Source: an uncultured Ruminococcus sp.
GTDB taxonomy: Bacteria > Bacillota > Clostridia > Oscillospirales > Ruminococcaceae
Assembly: GCA_902796865.1 (NCBI GenBank)
Contig: CADBQZ010000194.1
Location: 1-5,564 of the forward strand
Direction of reading: 5' to 3'
DNA: 5,564 nt
The translations under genes were made by a program, and so were the position numbers. Below the pieces are notes generated by a model. That model ran no database searches. It was given only the letters and a program-made list of their open reading frames with translations, and was not told the origin of the DNA. Shown piece after piece: positions 1 through 5,564 of this stretch. Numbering within the stretch: the stretch's first letter is position 1; each line of letters opens with the position of its first letter.

Positions 1-893
1 ACAGGCTTTCTGAGAAAATGGTACCGTTTGCAGAACGACTTTGCAGAGAACTGGGGACAGAGTATTTCGGCTTTTTTCTTGGCAGAGTAAAAGCAGTAGA
101 AAGCAGGCATCTTGGACTTGTTACAGCTTCAGAGATAGATGATATAAAAGAAAGACTGGATTCTTTAGGAAGGCTTGCGAAAGAGACTATACTTCTTGAA
201 AAGCTCGAAAAGTTTTGCAGTTCAGATATCTCATATAAAAAACCTGAGATAAAAAAGCTTAGCAATAAGCCGGTGATAGCTGTAACGTATGATAAGGCGT
301 TTTGTTTCCTTTATCATGAAAACACAGATCTTCTGAAAAAAATGGGTTGTGAGGTGAGATTTTTTTCACCTTTGAGTGACAGCCATGTTCCTGATGCGGA
401 CGGCATCATGTTTCTCGGCGGATATCCCGAACTTTATGCCCAAAGGCTTTCGGAAAATATTTCTATGAGAGAGGATATAAGGAAAAAGCTTTCCGGCGGT
501 ATGCCTTATACAGCAGAATGTGGAGGATTTATGTATCTGCATAAATATCTTAAAACGCCTGACGGCATAGAGTATCCTATGTGCGGAGTTATAGACGGGT
601 ATGCCTATATGACGGACAGGCTCAAAAGATTCGGATATTCTGAACTTACTGCATCAAATGATAATATATTATGCCAAAAGAATGGCACGATAAAAACTCA
701 TGAGTTCCATTATTATGAAAGCAGCTGCTGCGGAGAAAGCTTTACAGCAAAAAAGCGTGACGGAAGAAGCTGGAAATGCGGTCATGCTGATGAAAAATTT
801 TATGCCGGATTTCCGCATATATATTATCTTTCGGATATAAAGCTTGCGGAAAGCTTTGTGGAAAAATGCGGAGGAATTTATGAGGCGTATTGA
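1..893 (+). CDS. cbiA: Cobyrinate a,c-diamide synthase (CbiA), C-terminal part; 5' end cut by window
   Basis: This is a glutamine-dependent amidotransferase that uses ATP to amidate the a and c carboxylates of cobyrinate. The frame is open to the left edge (first full codon at base 3), so the N-terminal ATP-binding dethiobiotin-synthetase-like domain is mostly missing. About 296 residues are visible, against roughly 450 usual for the family. The ATG at 18 is internal and not the start. Visible are ESRHLGLV, typical of the end of the synthase domain, then a type-3 glutamine amidotransferase domain: AVTYDKAFCF, FLGGYPEL, the nucleophile cysteine in AECGGFMYL (Cys codon 519-521) and the catalytic-type histidine in HEFHY (699-713). 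The DKAFCF and GGYPEL signatures favour CbiA over cobyric acid synthase CbiP. It ends at TGA 891-893, inside the start of cobT. Confidence in the family is high. Confidence 0.95.
   Translation, partial: RLSEKMVPFAERLCRELGTEYFGFFLGRVKAVESRHLGLVTASEIDDIKERLDSLGRLAKETILLEKLEKFCSSDISYKKPEIKKLSNKPVIAVTYDKAFCFLYHENTDLLKKMGCEVRFFSPLSDSHVPDADGIMFLGGYPELYAQRLSENISMREDIRKKLSGGMPYTAECGGFMYLHKYLKTPDGIEYPMCGVIDGYAYMTDRLKRFGYSELTASNDNILCQKNGTIKTHEFHYYESSCCGESFTAKKRDGRSWKCGHADEKFYAGFPHIYYLSDIKLAESFVEKCGGIYEAY
870..874 (+). promoter_or_regulatory. Ribosome binding site that fixes the cobT start
   Basis: GGAGG lies inside the end of cbiA, five bases before the ATG at 880. It decides between this ATG and an in-frame TTG at 844, which has no comparable site and would add 12 residues not expected for CobT. 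Confidence 0.7.
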
Positions 894-1929
894 TTTGATA
901 GAAAACAGTGACAGCTTTTTCTATAAAAAGGCAAAGGAGCATTTTGACAGCATTGCAAAACCTATCGGGAGCTTCGGACTTTTGGAGGATACTGTATGCA
1001 GGATAGCTGCGGTACAGAGGACAGAATGTCCGGAAATAAAAAAACGTACTGCCGTTATAATGTGTGCGGATCACGGTGTAGTGGAAGAGGGCGTTACTCA
1101 ATGCGGCAGTGAGGTGACTGCAAAATGTGCGGAAGCTATAGCCGAAGGCAGGTCTAATATAAACGCAGTTGCAGGAGTATTTGATACAGAAGTTCTGGCA
1201 GCAGATGTCGGTATAGCCGAAGAATGCAGTCATAGTAAACTTTTGAATAGAAGAATAGCTCCTGGTACGAAGAATATGACCAAAGGTGCGGCTATGACGG
1301 AAGAGCAGCTTAAAGCTGCATTGACTGCCGGTATGGATATAGCAAAGGAGCAGTCTGAAAAAGGAACACAGATATTGATAGCCGGCGAAATGGGTATTGG
1401 CAATACAACAAGTGCATCTGCAATGTCATCTGTCATACTGAATAAGGATGCAGAGACTGTTACAGGCAGAGGTGCCGGGCTTTCGACTGAAGGTCTAAAG
1501 CGGAAAATTGAAGCGGTAAGACAGGCTGTCAGAATAAATTCACCCGAAAAAAATAAGCCGCTTGATATTCTGAGGACACTGGGAGGCTTTGAAACTGCGG
1601 CTATGACCGGACTGTTTTTGGGCGGCGCTTACTATCATATCCCTGTTATTGCCGACGGATTCATATCTCTTACGGCGGCGGTGGTTGCTGTTATGATAAA
1701 TGAAAAATGCTGTGACTATATTTTTGCAAGCCATTGTTCTGATGAGCCAGCGGCAAAGATGCTTCTTGAAAGGCTGGGAGCGAAAGCGGTGATATACGGC
1801 GGACTGAGGCTTGGAGAAGGCACAGGAGGAGTACTTTTGCTGCCGCTTATAGACGGTGCGCTGGCGCTTTATTATAATTCACACAGGTTTGAGGATATTT
1901 CTATGGAAAGGTATGTGGAGCTTGAATGA
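880..1929 (+). CDS. cobT: Nicotinate-nucleotide:5,6-dimethylbenzimidazole phosphoribosyltransferase (CobT)
   Basis: CobT transfers phosphoribose from nicotinate mononucleotide to a lower-ligand base, usually 5,6-dimethylbenzimidazole, giving alpha-ribazole 5'-phosphate for cobamide nucleotide-loop assembly in the cytosol. The 349-residue product has the family's full length (about 350). Motifs in order are AKPIGSFG (residues 26-33), ADHGVVEEGV (63-72), RRIAPGTKN (124-132), GEMGIGNTTSA (169-179), TGRGAGL (195-201) and LGEGTGG (311-317). Glu313 in the last matches the catalytic Glu317 of the Salmonella enzyme, and Glu170 matches its Glu174. The ATG at 880 is chosen because of the GGAGG five bases upstream and the resulting length. 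The gene overlaps cbiA by 14 bases and cobU by 4. The stretch after ADHGVVEEGV departs from the usual GGAAIN-type sequence (EGRSNIN here), so the preferred base cannot be read with certainty. Confidence 0.96.
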   Translation: MRRIDLIENSDSFFYKKAKEHFDSIAKPIGSFGLLEDTVCRIAAVQRTECPEIKKRTAVIMCADHGVVEEGVTQCGSEVTAKCAEAIAEGRSNINAVAGVFDTEVLAADVGIAEECSHSKLLNRRIAPGTKNMTKGAAMTEEQLKAALTAGMDIAKEQSEKGTQILIAGEMGIGNTTSASAMSSVILNKDAETVTGRGAGLSTEGLKRKIEAVRQAVRINSPEKNKPLDILRTLGGFETAAMTGLFLGGAYYHIPVIADGFISLTAAVVAVMINEKCCDYIFASHCSDEPAAKMLLERLGAKAVIYGGLRLGEGTGGVLLLPLIDGALALYYNSHRFEDISMERYVELE

Positions 1930-2447
1930 TAACACTTGTAACGGGTGGCTCGAAATGCGGAAAATCCAGTTTTGCTGAAAGAGCATTGGAAGGTTTTTTT
2001 GGAAAGAAATATTATATCGCTGCAATGAAGCCTTACGGCAGGGAAGCGGAAGCAGCGATAAAAAGGCATCGTCTTATGAGACAAGGGAAAGGCTTTGAAA
2101 CTATAGAAAAGTATACGGATATACATGAACTCTCAGTTCCTGAGGAAAGTGCTGTGCTTTTAGAGTGTATACCTAATCTTCTTGCCAATGAAATGTTCGG
2201 AGAAGTTTACGATCCTGACCCGGCTGAAAAGATAATAGATGGCATAAAAAAGCTTGCCGGGCGTACAGAAAAACTTGTGATCGTAAGCGGTGAGACAGGC
2301 TCTGACGGAAATAATTATACTCCTGAAACGATGCAGTATATAAAAGTACTTGCAAAGATAAATATGCTTATAACCGAAATTTCCGACACTGCTGCCGAAT
2401 GTGTCTATGGTATACCGTATTTTTTGAAAGGCGGAACTGTCTCATGA
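1926..2447 (+). CDS. cobU: Adenosylcobinamide kinase / adenosylcobinamide-phosphate guanylyltransferase (CobU), clostridial type
   Basis: CobU phosphorylates adenosylcobinamide and then transfers GMP to it, giving adenosylcobinamide-GDP for CobS. The 173-residue product is close to the usual 180 or so. It starts with a P-loop, GGSKCGKSS (residues 7-15). His48 in IKRHRLMR occupies the place of the Salmonella histidine that carries GMP (His46). Next come AVLLECIPNLLANEM (76-90), where the family usually has LLDC, and the C-terminal YGIPYFLKGG (161-170). The usual NEVG motif reads GETG (122-125), followed by SDGNNYTPET. That SDG...Y wording recalls clostridial CobU proteins (from memory). The ATG at 1926 has GGAG at 1917-1920 and overlaps the cobT stop as ATGA; the 3' end overlaps cobS the same way. 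A second, shorter CobU relative follows cobS, so the division of labour is uncertain. Confidence 0.9.
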   Translation: MITLVTGGSKCGKSSFAERALEGFFGKKYYIAAMKPYGREAEAAIKRHRLMRQGKGFETIEKYTDIHELSVPEESAVLLECIPNLLANEMFGEVYDPDPAEKIIDGIKKLAGRTEKLVIVSGETGSDGNNYTPETMQYIKVLAKINMLITEISDTAAECVYGIPYFLKGGTVS

Positions 2448-3214
2448 TAAGATCTTTATTTTCAGCATTCTTGATGTATTCCAGGATACCTGTCCCTAAA
2501 GTGGAATGGACAGACGGTAACAGGCGTTATGCCCTGGGATTTTTTCCGCTTGTAGGAGCAGTTACAGGCGGAATGCTTATCGGACTGAGATTCCTTTTCG
2601 ATATTCTGGGGGCTGGGAGTATCATGTTTGCATCTGCGGCAGCAGTTCTTCCGATAATAATAACAGGAGGCATACACCTTGACGGATTTTGCGATGTTTC
2701 AGATGCACTTTGTTCTTTCGGAGACAAGGAAAAGCGGCTCATGATAATGAAAGATCCGCATATAGGTTCATTTGCGGTGATAAAACTTGTAACGCTAATG
2801 ATACTTGAACTTGGACTTTTTTCTCAGGTAAGTACATTAAAAGAGCTTGTTCCCATAGCGGCAGGATATGTTCTTTCAAGAGCGCTGAGCGGACTTATGG
2901 CGGTGCTTTTAAAGTCTGCATCACAAAACGGTTCACTTGTGAGCTTTACAAAAGCGGCAGATAAGAAAATCACTGTCTTTATGGATATATTTTTTGCTTT
3001 TGCGGCAGTATTATGTATGTCTTTGGTATCTTTGCCTGCTGCGATGTATTGTACTGCGGCGGCGGTATTTACAGCCTTGTATTTTATATATTCAAGCAAT
3101 AAGAATTTCGGCGGAGTGACAGGTGATCTTTGCGGCTGGTTTTTACAGCTTTGCGAGTTATCTGTTCTGGCAGCAGCAGTATTTTCAAATGCAGTGATGG
3201 AGGCCCTGAGATGA
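2444..3214 (+). CDS. cobS: Adenosylcobinamide-GDP ribazoletransferase (cobalamin synthase, CobS)
   Basis: CobS is a membrane enzyme that joins adenosylcobinamide-GDP to alpha-ribazole (or its phosphate), the step completing the nucleotide loop. The 256-residue product has the usual family length and is mostly hydrophobic, with several membrane segments (roughly 32-52, 60-77, 112-128, 136-157, 178-215 and 236-250). Signatures are SRIPVP (13-18) and GGIHLDGFCDVSDAL (75-89), an acidic motif expected to bind metal through Asp80, Asp84 and Asp87. MKDPHIGSFAV (102-112) and GGVTGDLCGW (223-232) also match the family. The start at 2444 is chosen over an in-frame ATG at 2399 because it gives the normal MIRSLFSAF beginning, forms an ATGA overlap with cobU and has AGGCGG at 2429-2434. 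The 3' end overlaps the next gene by ATGA. Confidence 0.96.
   Translation: MIRSLFSAFLMYSRIPVPKVEWTDGNRRYALGFFPLVGAVTGGMLIGLRFLFDILGAGSIMFASAAAVLPIIITGGIHLDGFCDVSDALCSFGDKEKRLMIMKDPHIGSFAVIKLVTLMILELGLFSQVSTLKELVPIAAGYVLSRALSGLMAVLLKSASQNGSLVSFTKAADKKITVFMDIFFAFAAVLCMSLVSLPAAMYCTAAAVFTALYFIYSSNKNFGGVTGDLCGWFLQLCELSVLAAAVFSNAVMEALR
3199..3203 (+). promoter_or_regulatory. Ribosome binding site of the short CobU-like gene
   Basis: GGAGG lies within the end of cobS, seven bases before the ATG at 3211. It supports 3211 rather than the in-frame ATG at 3130, which lies deep inside cobS and would put 27 unrelated residues before the P-loop-like sequence. Confidence 0.65.
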
Positions 3215-3600
3215 TATTTATAACAGGCGGGATAGGACAAGGCAAAAGAGATCATGCAAAAAAAGTCTATGGTATAGATAAAAGCAAAATGACGGACGGA
3301 AGAGTATTTGATATAAATACTTCAAAAACAGTTGAGTGTATATATGATTATCATGAACTGATACGAAGACTTATCATAAATGGTATTGACCCGGAGGAAT
3401 ATACAAAAGAATTTGTCAGAAAAAATGCAGAAGCAGTAGTTATAATGAACGAGGTAGGCTGCGGTATAATACCTGCTGAGAAAGAGGAACGCTTATATCG
3501 TGAGGCGGTCGGACGGTGCGGCTGCATTCTTGCAGGCAGAGCCGAAAAAGTCATACGTATTATCTGCGGGATACCAATTGTTTTAAAGGAGAAAAAATGA
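3211..3600 (+). CDS. Short CobU-family protein (adenosylcobinamide kinase/guanylyltransferase-like)
   Basis: This 129-residue protein resembles both ends of CobU without its middle. It begins with a P-loop-like GGIGQGKR (residues 6-13), where arginine replaces the usual Ser/Thr after the lysine. The second half carries NEVGCGIIPAE (80-90), a conserved-looking RLYREAVGR (94-102) and CGIPIVLK (119-126), the standard CobU C-terminal sequence. The region that would hold the guanylylated histidine is shortened to about 60 residues; His48 in YDYHEL has a different context, so equivalence is doubtful. Similar short proteins in clostridial B12 operons are annotated as CobU or cobinamide kinase (from memory). 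It may be a specialised kinase or guanylyltransferase, a partner subunit of the full-length CobU encoded upstream, or a regulator. It overlaps cobS and the phosphatase gene by ATGA at each end. It is an intact open frame with good ribosome binding sites around it, so it is not an obvious pseudogene. Confidence 0.82.
   Translation: MIFITGGIGQGKRDHAKKVYGIDKSKMTDGRVFDINTSKTVECIYDYHELIRRLIINGIDPEEYTKEFVRKNAEAVVIMNEVGCGIIPAEKEERLYREAVGRCGCILAGRAEKVIRIICGIPIVLKEKK
3585..3591 (+). promoter_or_regulatory. Ribosome binding site of the phosphatase gene
   Basis: AAAGGAG is followed by five A residues and then the ATG at 3597. It is among the strongest binding sites in the window and fixes this start over the in-frame ATG at 3516, which lies inside the preceding gene. 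Confidence 0.7.
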
Positions 3601-4157
3601 GGATATTATTTATAAGACATGGTCTTACAGAGGGAAATCTTACGAAAAAATATATAGGTTCGACAGATCAGCCGCTATGCAGCGAAGGCATATCTGAACT
3701 TAAAAAGAAAAGCTTTGAAAGATGCAGTCTGCTTGTATGCAGTCCTATGAAGCGTTGTATACAGACTGCGGATATTATTTTCCCGGGACAGGAAAAGATC
3801 ATATGTAATGATATGAAAGAATGCGATTTTGGGATACTTGAAGGGAAAAATCATGAAGAACTAAACGGCTGTGAAGAATATCAGGAATGGATAGACAGCG
3901 GCGGTACAGGAAGCTTTCCGGGCGGCGAGTCTCCGGCTTTGTTTAAAAACAGATGTATCTATGCGTTTATGGATATTATGAAAAAATATGGCAGCAGATC
4001 GTCTTTAGCATTTGTCGTACACGGCGGAACTATAATGGCTCTTATGGAAAGATTTGCTTTCCCGAAAAAAGATTTTTACGGCTGGCATATTGATAACGGC
4101 TGCGGATATGAATGCGGATATGACGGAGAAAGTCTTGCCGTATGGAAAAAAATATGA
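3597..4157 (+). CDS. cobC: Histidine phosphatase, probable alpha-ribazole phosphatase (CobC)
   Basis: This 186-residue member of the histidine phosphatase (phosphoglycerate-mutase-like) superfamily has the length usual for CobC. The N-terminal catalytic motif is IRHGLTEGN (residues 6-14), with His8 as the phosphorylated histidine. SPMKRCIQTA (49-58) matches the SPLxRAxQTA motif. KECDFGILEGK (74-84) supplies the probable acid Glu75, and VVHGGTIMAL (140-149) holds the second active-site histidine, His142. The superfamily acts on many phosphoesters. The assignment to removal of the 5'-phosphate from alpha-ribazole phosphate or cobalamin phosphate rests on its position between a CobU-family gene and cbiB. 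The start at 3597 has a strong AAAGGAG site and an ATGA overlap with the previous stop. No signal peptide is seen, so it should be cytosolic. Confidence 0.88.
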   Translation: MRILFIRHGLTEGNLTKKYIGSTDQPLCSEGISELKKKSFERCSLLVCSPMKRCIQTADIIFPGQEKIICNDMKECDFGILEGKNHEELNGCEEYQEWIDSGGTGSFPGGESPALFKNRCIYAFMDIMKKYGSRSSLAFVVHGGTIMALMERFAFPKKDFYGWHIDNGCGYECGYDGESLAVWKKI

Positions 4158-5119
4158 GTTTTTTTCTTCCGGCAGTTCCGCTTATAACAGGCTTCCTGCT
4201 CGACTGTATCATAGGCGATCCATATAATATGCCGCATCCTGTAAGACTTATAGGAAAGCTTATATCTATGCTCGAAAAGCTGATACGAGACCGCCAGAAA
4301 AACTTGTATATAGGCGGGGCGGTAATGACCGTTATAGTTATGACATTGTCTTCTATGTGCCCGATACTTTTGCTTTTGCTGTGCTACAGAATAAATATGC
4401 TTCTGGGCATAGCTGCAGAGAGTATATTATGCTTTTATATGCTGGCGGCGAGATGTCTTTACAATGAGACTATGAAGGTTTATCATGCCATAGAAAATGA
4501 TGATACAGAATCGGCAAGAAAGGCGGTCTCTATGATAGTGGGACGTGACACAAAGAAGCTTGACCGCAAAGGCATAATAAGAGCGGCTGTAGAGACTTCA
4601 GCCGAGAATACATCAGACGGGATCACAGCACCGATTTTTTATATGGCATTTGGCGGAGCAGCTATGGGATTTCTTTATAAATCGGTCAATACTCTTGATT
4701 CGATGACAGGATATAAAAACGATAAGTATATAAAACTTGGAAAAGCTTCCGCACGCCTTGACGATATATTGAATTTTATACCTTCAAGACTTACTGCGCT
4801 GCTTATGATCATCTCATGCTTTTTTACAGGAAATGATGCAAAAAACGCTTTCAGGATATGGAAACGTGACAGAAGGAATCATGCAAGTCCGAATTCTGCA
4901 CAGACTGAATCAGCTGCTGCCGGAGCACTTCATGTAAGGCTTGCAGGTGATGCTGTATATTTTGGCAGGCTTTATAAAAAGCCATATATCGGCGACGATG
5001 ACAGAAGCATAGAAAATGAGGATATACGCCGTGTAAACAGGCTTATGTATGTGTCCTCTGTTATGATGCTCATACTTGCTTCGGCTTTAAGGATATTGAT
5101 TTTCGGGGTGCTTATATGA
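4154..5119 (+). CDS. cbiB: Adenosylcobinamide-phosphate synthase (CbiB)
   Basis: CbiB is a membrane protein that attaches (R)-1-amino-2-propanol phosphate, the product of CobD, to the f side chain of adenosylcobyric acid. The 321-residue product has the normal family length (some species name this gene cobD). Motifs are LLDCIIGDP followed by PHPVRLIG (residues 15-34), IVGRDTKKLD (128-137), ETSAENTSDGITAP (147-160), NTLDSMTGYKND (179-190), LDDILNFIPSRL (202-213) and NHASPNSAQTESAAAGAL (242-259). Hydrophobic segments lie near 5-20, 52-79, 83-101, 160-176, 212-225 and 299-319. The start at 4154 is preferred because it repeats the ATGA overlap of the other junctions and has GGA at 4144-4146. An in-frame ATG at 4142 would add only MEKN and cannot be excluded. 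Confidence 0.95.
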   Translation: MSFFLPAVPLITGFLLDCIIGDPYNMPHPVRLIGKLISMLEKLIRDRQKNLYIGGAVMTVIVMTLSSMCPILLLLLCYRINMLLGIAAESILCFYMLAARCLYNETMKVYHAIENDDTESARKAVSMIVGRDTKKLDRKGIIRAAVETSAENTSDGITAPIFYMAFGGAAMGFLYKSVNTLDSMTGYKNDKYIKLGKASARLDDILNFIPSRLTALLMIISCFFTGNDAKNAFRIWKRDRRNHASPNSAQTESAAAGALHVRLAGDAVYFGRLYKKPYIGDDDRSIENEDIRRVNRLMYVSSVMMLILASALRILIFGVLI

Positions 5120-5564
5120 AACAGATACACGGAGGAAATATATATAAATATAAGGGGTTTATTGATTTTTCGGCAAATATAAATCCGCTCGGTATGCCAA
5201 AGGAAATAATGAAGGCTGCTGTTGATTCGGCAATACTATGGGACAGATACCCTGACCCGGACTGTACAGAGCTTATAAAAAAAATAGCAGAGCATGAAAT
5301 AACTCCTGAAGAAAATATAGCTGTAGGAAACGGTGCAGCAGATATTATTTACAGAATAGTTCATGCTTTAAGACCTAAGAAAGCCTTGATATGTGCTCCA
5401 TCCTTCGGTGAATATAAAAAAGCTCTTTCAGAGACAGGCTGCAAAATAAATATCCATACTCTTTCGGAACAGAATAATTTTGAATTGTCGGGAGATATTC
5501 TCGATAAGATGACCGGTGATACAGACATTGTATTTTTGTGCAGCCCTAATAATCCCACAGGCAG
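5116..5564 (+). CDS. cobD: Threonine-phosphate decarboxylase (CobD), N-terminal part; 3' end cut by window
   Basis: This is a pyridoxal-phosphate enzyme of the class I/II aminotransferase fold that decarboxylates L-threonine O-3-phosphate to (R)-1-amino-2-propanol phosphate, the linker used by CbiB (called cobC in Pseudomonas naming). The frame starts at ATG 5116, overlapping the cbiB stop as ATGA with GGGG at 5105-5108, and stays open to the window edge. The 149 visible residues are under half of the usual 360 or so. Signatures are HGGN (5-8), DFSANINPLG (17-26), RYPDP (44-48), GNGAADIIYR (71-80) in the cofactor-phosphate-binding position, and CSPNNPTG (142-149), where Asn146 should contact the PLP ring. 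The PLP-binding lysine lies beyond the window. The N-terminus before DFSANINPLG is about 10-20 residues shorter than I recall for Salmonella CobD. A histidinol-phosphate aminotransferase is the main alternative, but HGGN, FSANINPLG and the neighbours favour CobD. Confidence 0.93.
   Translation, partial: MKQIHGGNIYKYKGFIDFSANINPLGMPKEIMKAAVDSAILWDRYPDPDCTELIKKIAEHEITPEENIAVGNGAADIIYRIVHALRPKKALICAPSFGEYKKALSETGCKINIHTLSEQNNFELSGDILDKMTGDTDIVFLCSPNNPTG

Noticed and set aside
844..879. Upstream TTG start for cobT
   Set aside because: It would add 12 residues encoded inside cbiA, has no good ribosome binding site, and exceeds the usual CobT start. The ATG at 880 has GGAGG at the right distance.
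742..1233. 163-codon open frame on the minus strand
   Set aside because: It lies antisense to the end of cbiA and the first part of cobT, both firmly identified. Its Cys-, Phe- and Tyr-rich translation resembles no family I know and looks like a codon-bias shadow.
3130..3210. N-terminal extension of the short CobU relative to an ATG inside cobS
   Set aside because: The added 27 residues come from another frame of cobS, lie before the natural P-loop beginning, and would need an 85-base overlap. The ATG at 3211 has GGAGG and the ATGA junction.
2824..3255. 143-codon open frame on the minus strand
   Set aside because: It is antisense to the second half of cobS. The Ala/Thr-rich translation mirrors the cobS membrane-segment codons and shows no motif of its own.
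1926..3600. Idea that the two CobU-family genes are halves of one broken gene
   Set aside because: Each has its own P-loop-type beginning and its own GIP...LK ending, cobS lies intact between them, and both have proper starts. They are paralogues rather than fragments.
4142..4153. Start of cbiB at the ATG four codons upstream
   Set aside because: Its nearest GGAG is about 13 bases away and it breaks the ATGA junction pattern. The 4154 start is preferred, though the difference is only four residues.
5361..5558. 65-codon open frame on the minus strand
   Set aside because: It lies antisense to the clearly recognisable cobD start, including the SPNNPTG region, and has no recognisable features.

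Overview
The window is one uninterrupted block of late cobalamin (vitamin B12) biosynthesis genes. All are on the + strand and read left to right. Essentially every base is coding: no intergenic gap, RNA gene, repeat, mobile element, terminator or B12-riboswitch-like sequence was seen. Both ends cut genes, so this is the interior of a longer operon. Moderate-to-low GC, heavy use of the ATA isoleucine codon, GGAGG-type ribosome binding sites and a clostridial style of CobU sequence suggest an anaerobic Firmicute of the class Clostridia. A Ruminococcus/Oscillospiraceae-type gut bacterium is a guess from style only.

Layout: cbiA (3' part, 1-893); cobT (880-1929); cobU (1926-2447); cobS (2444-3214); a short second CobU-family gene (3211-3600); a cobC-type histidine phosphatase (3597-4157); cbiB (4154-5119); cobD (5' part, 5116-5564). 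The cbiA/cobT junction overlaps by 14 bases. Each of the six later junctions is a 4-base ATGA stop/start overlap, which points to translational coupling along the whole mRNA.

The genes form a coherent pathway. CbiA amidates the a and c side chains of the corrin ring. CobD makes (R)-1-amino-2-propanol phosphate from threonine phosphate, and CbiB attaches it to adenosylcobyric acid. CobU activates the product to adenosylcobinamide-GDP. CobT makes alpha-ribazole phosphate from a lower-ligand base, CobS joins the two halves, and the CobC-type phosphatase removes the phosphate. Not seen here, and presumably elsewhere, are cobyric acid synthase (CbiP), the corrinoid adenosyltransferase, a threonine kinase and the corrin-ring genes.

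The most interesting point is the presence of two different CobU-family proteins in one operon. The first is near full length, with an intact P-loop and the putative guanylylated histidine, but an altered NEVG motif. The second has only 129 residues. It keeps NEVG and the C-terminal signature but lacks the P-loop Ser/Thr and most of the middle of the protein. Otherwise the block looks like an orthodox cobamide operon rather than a new system.
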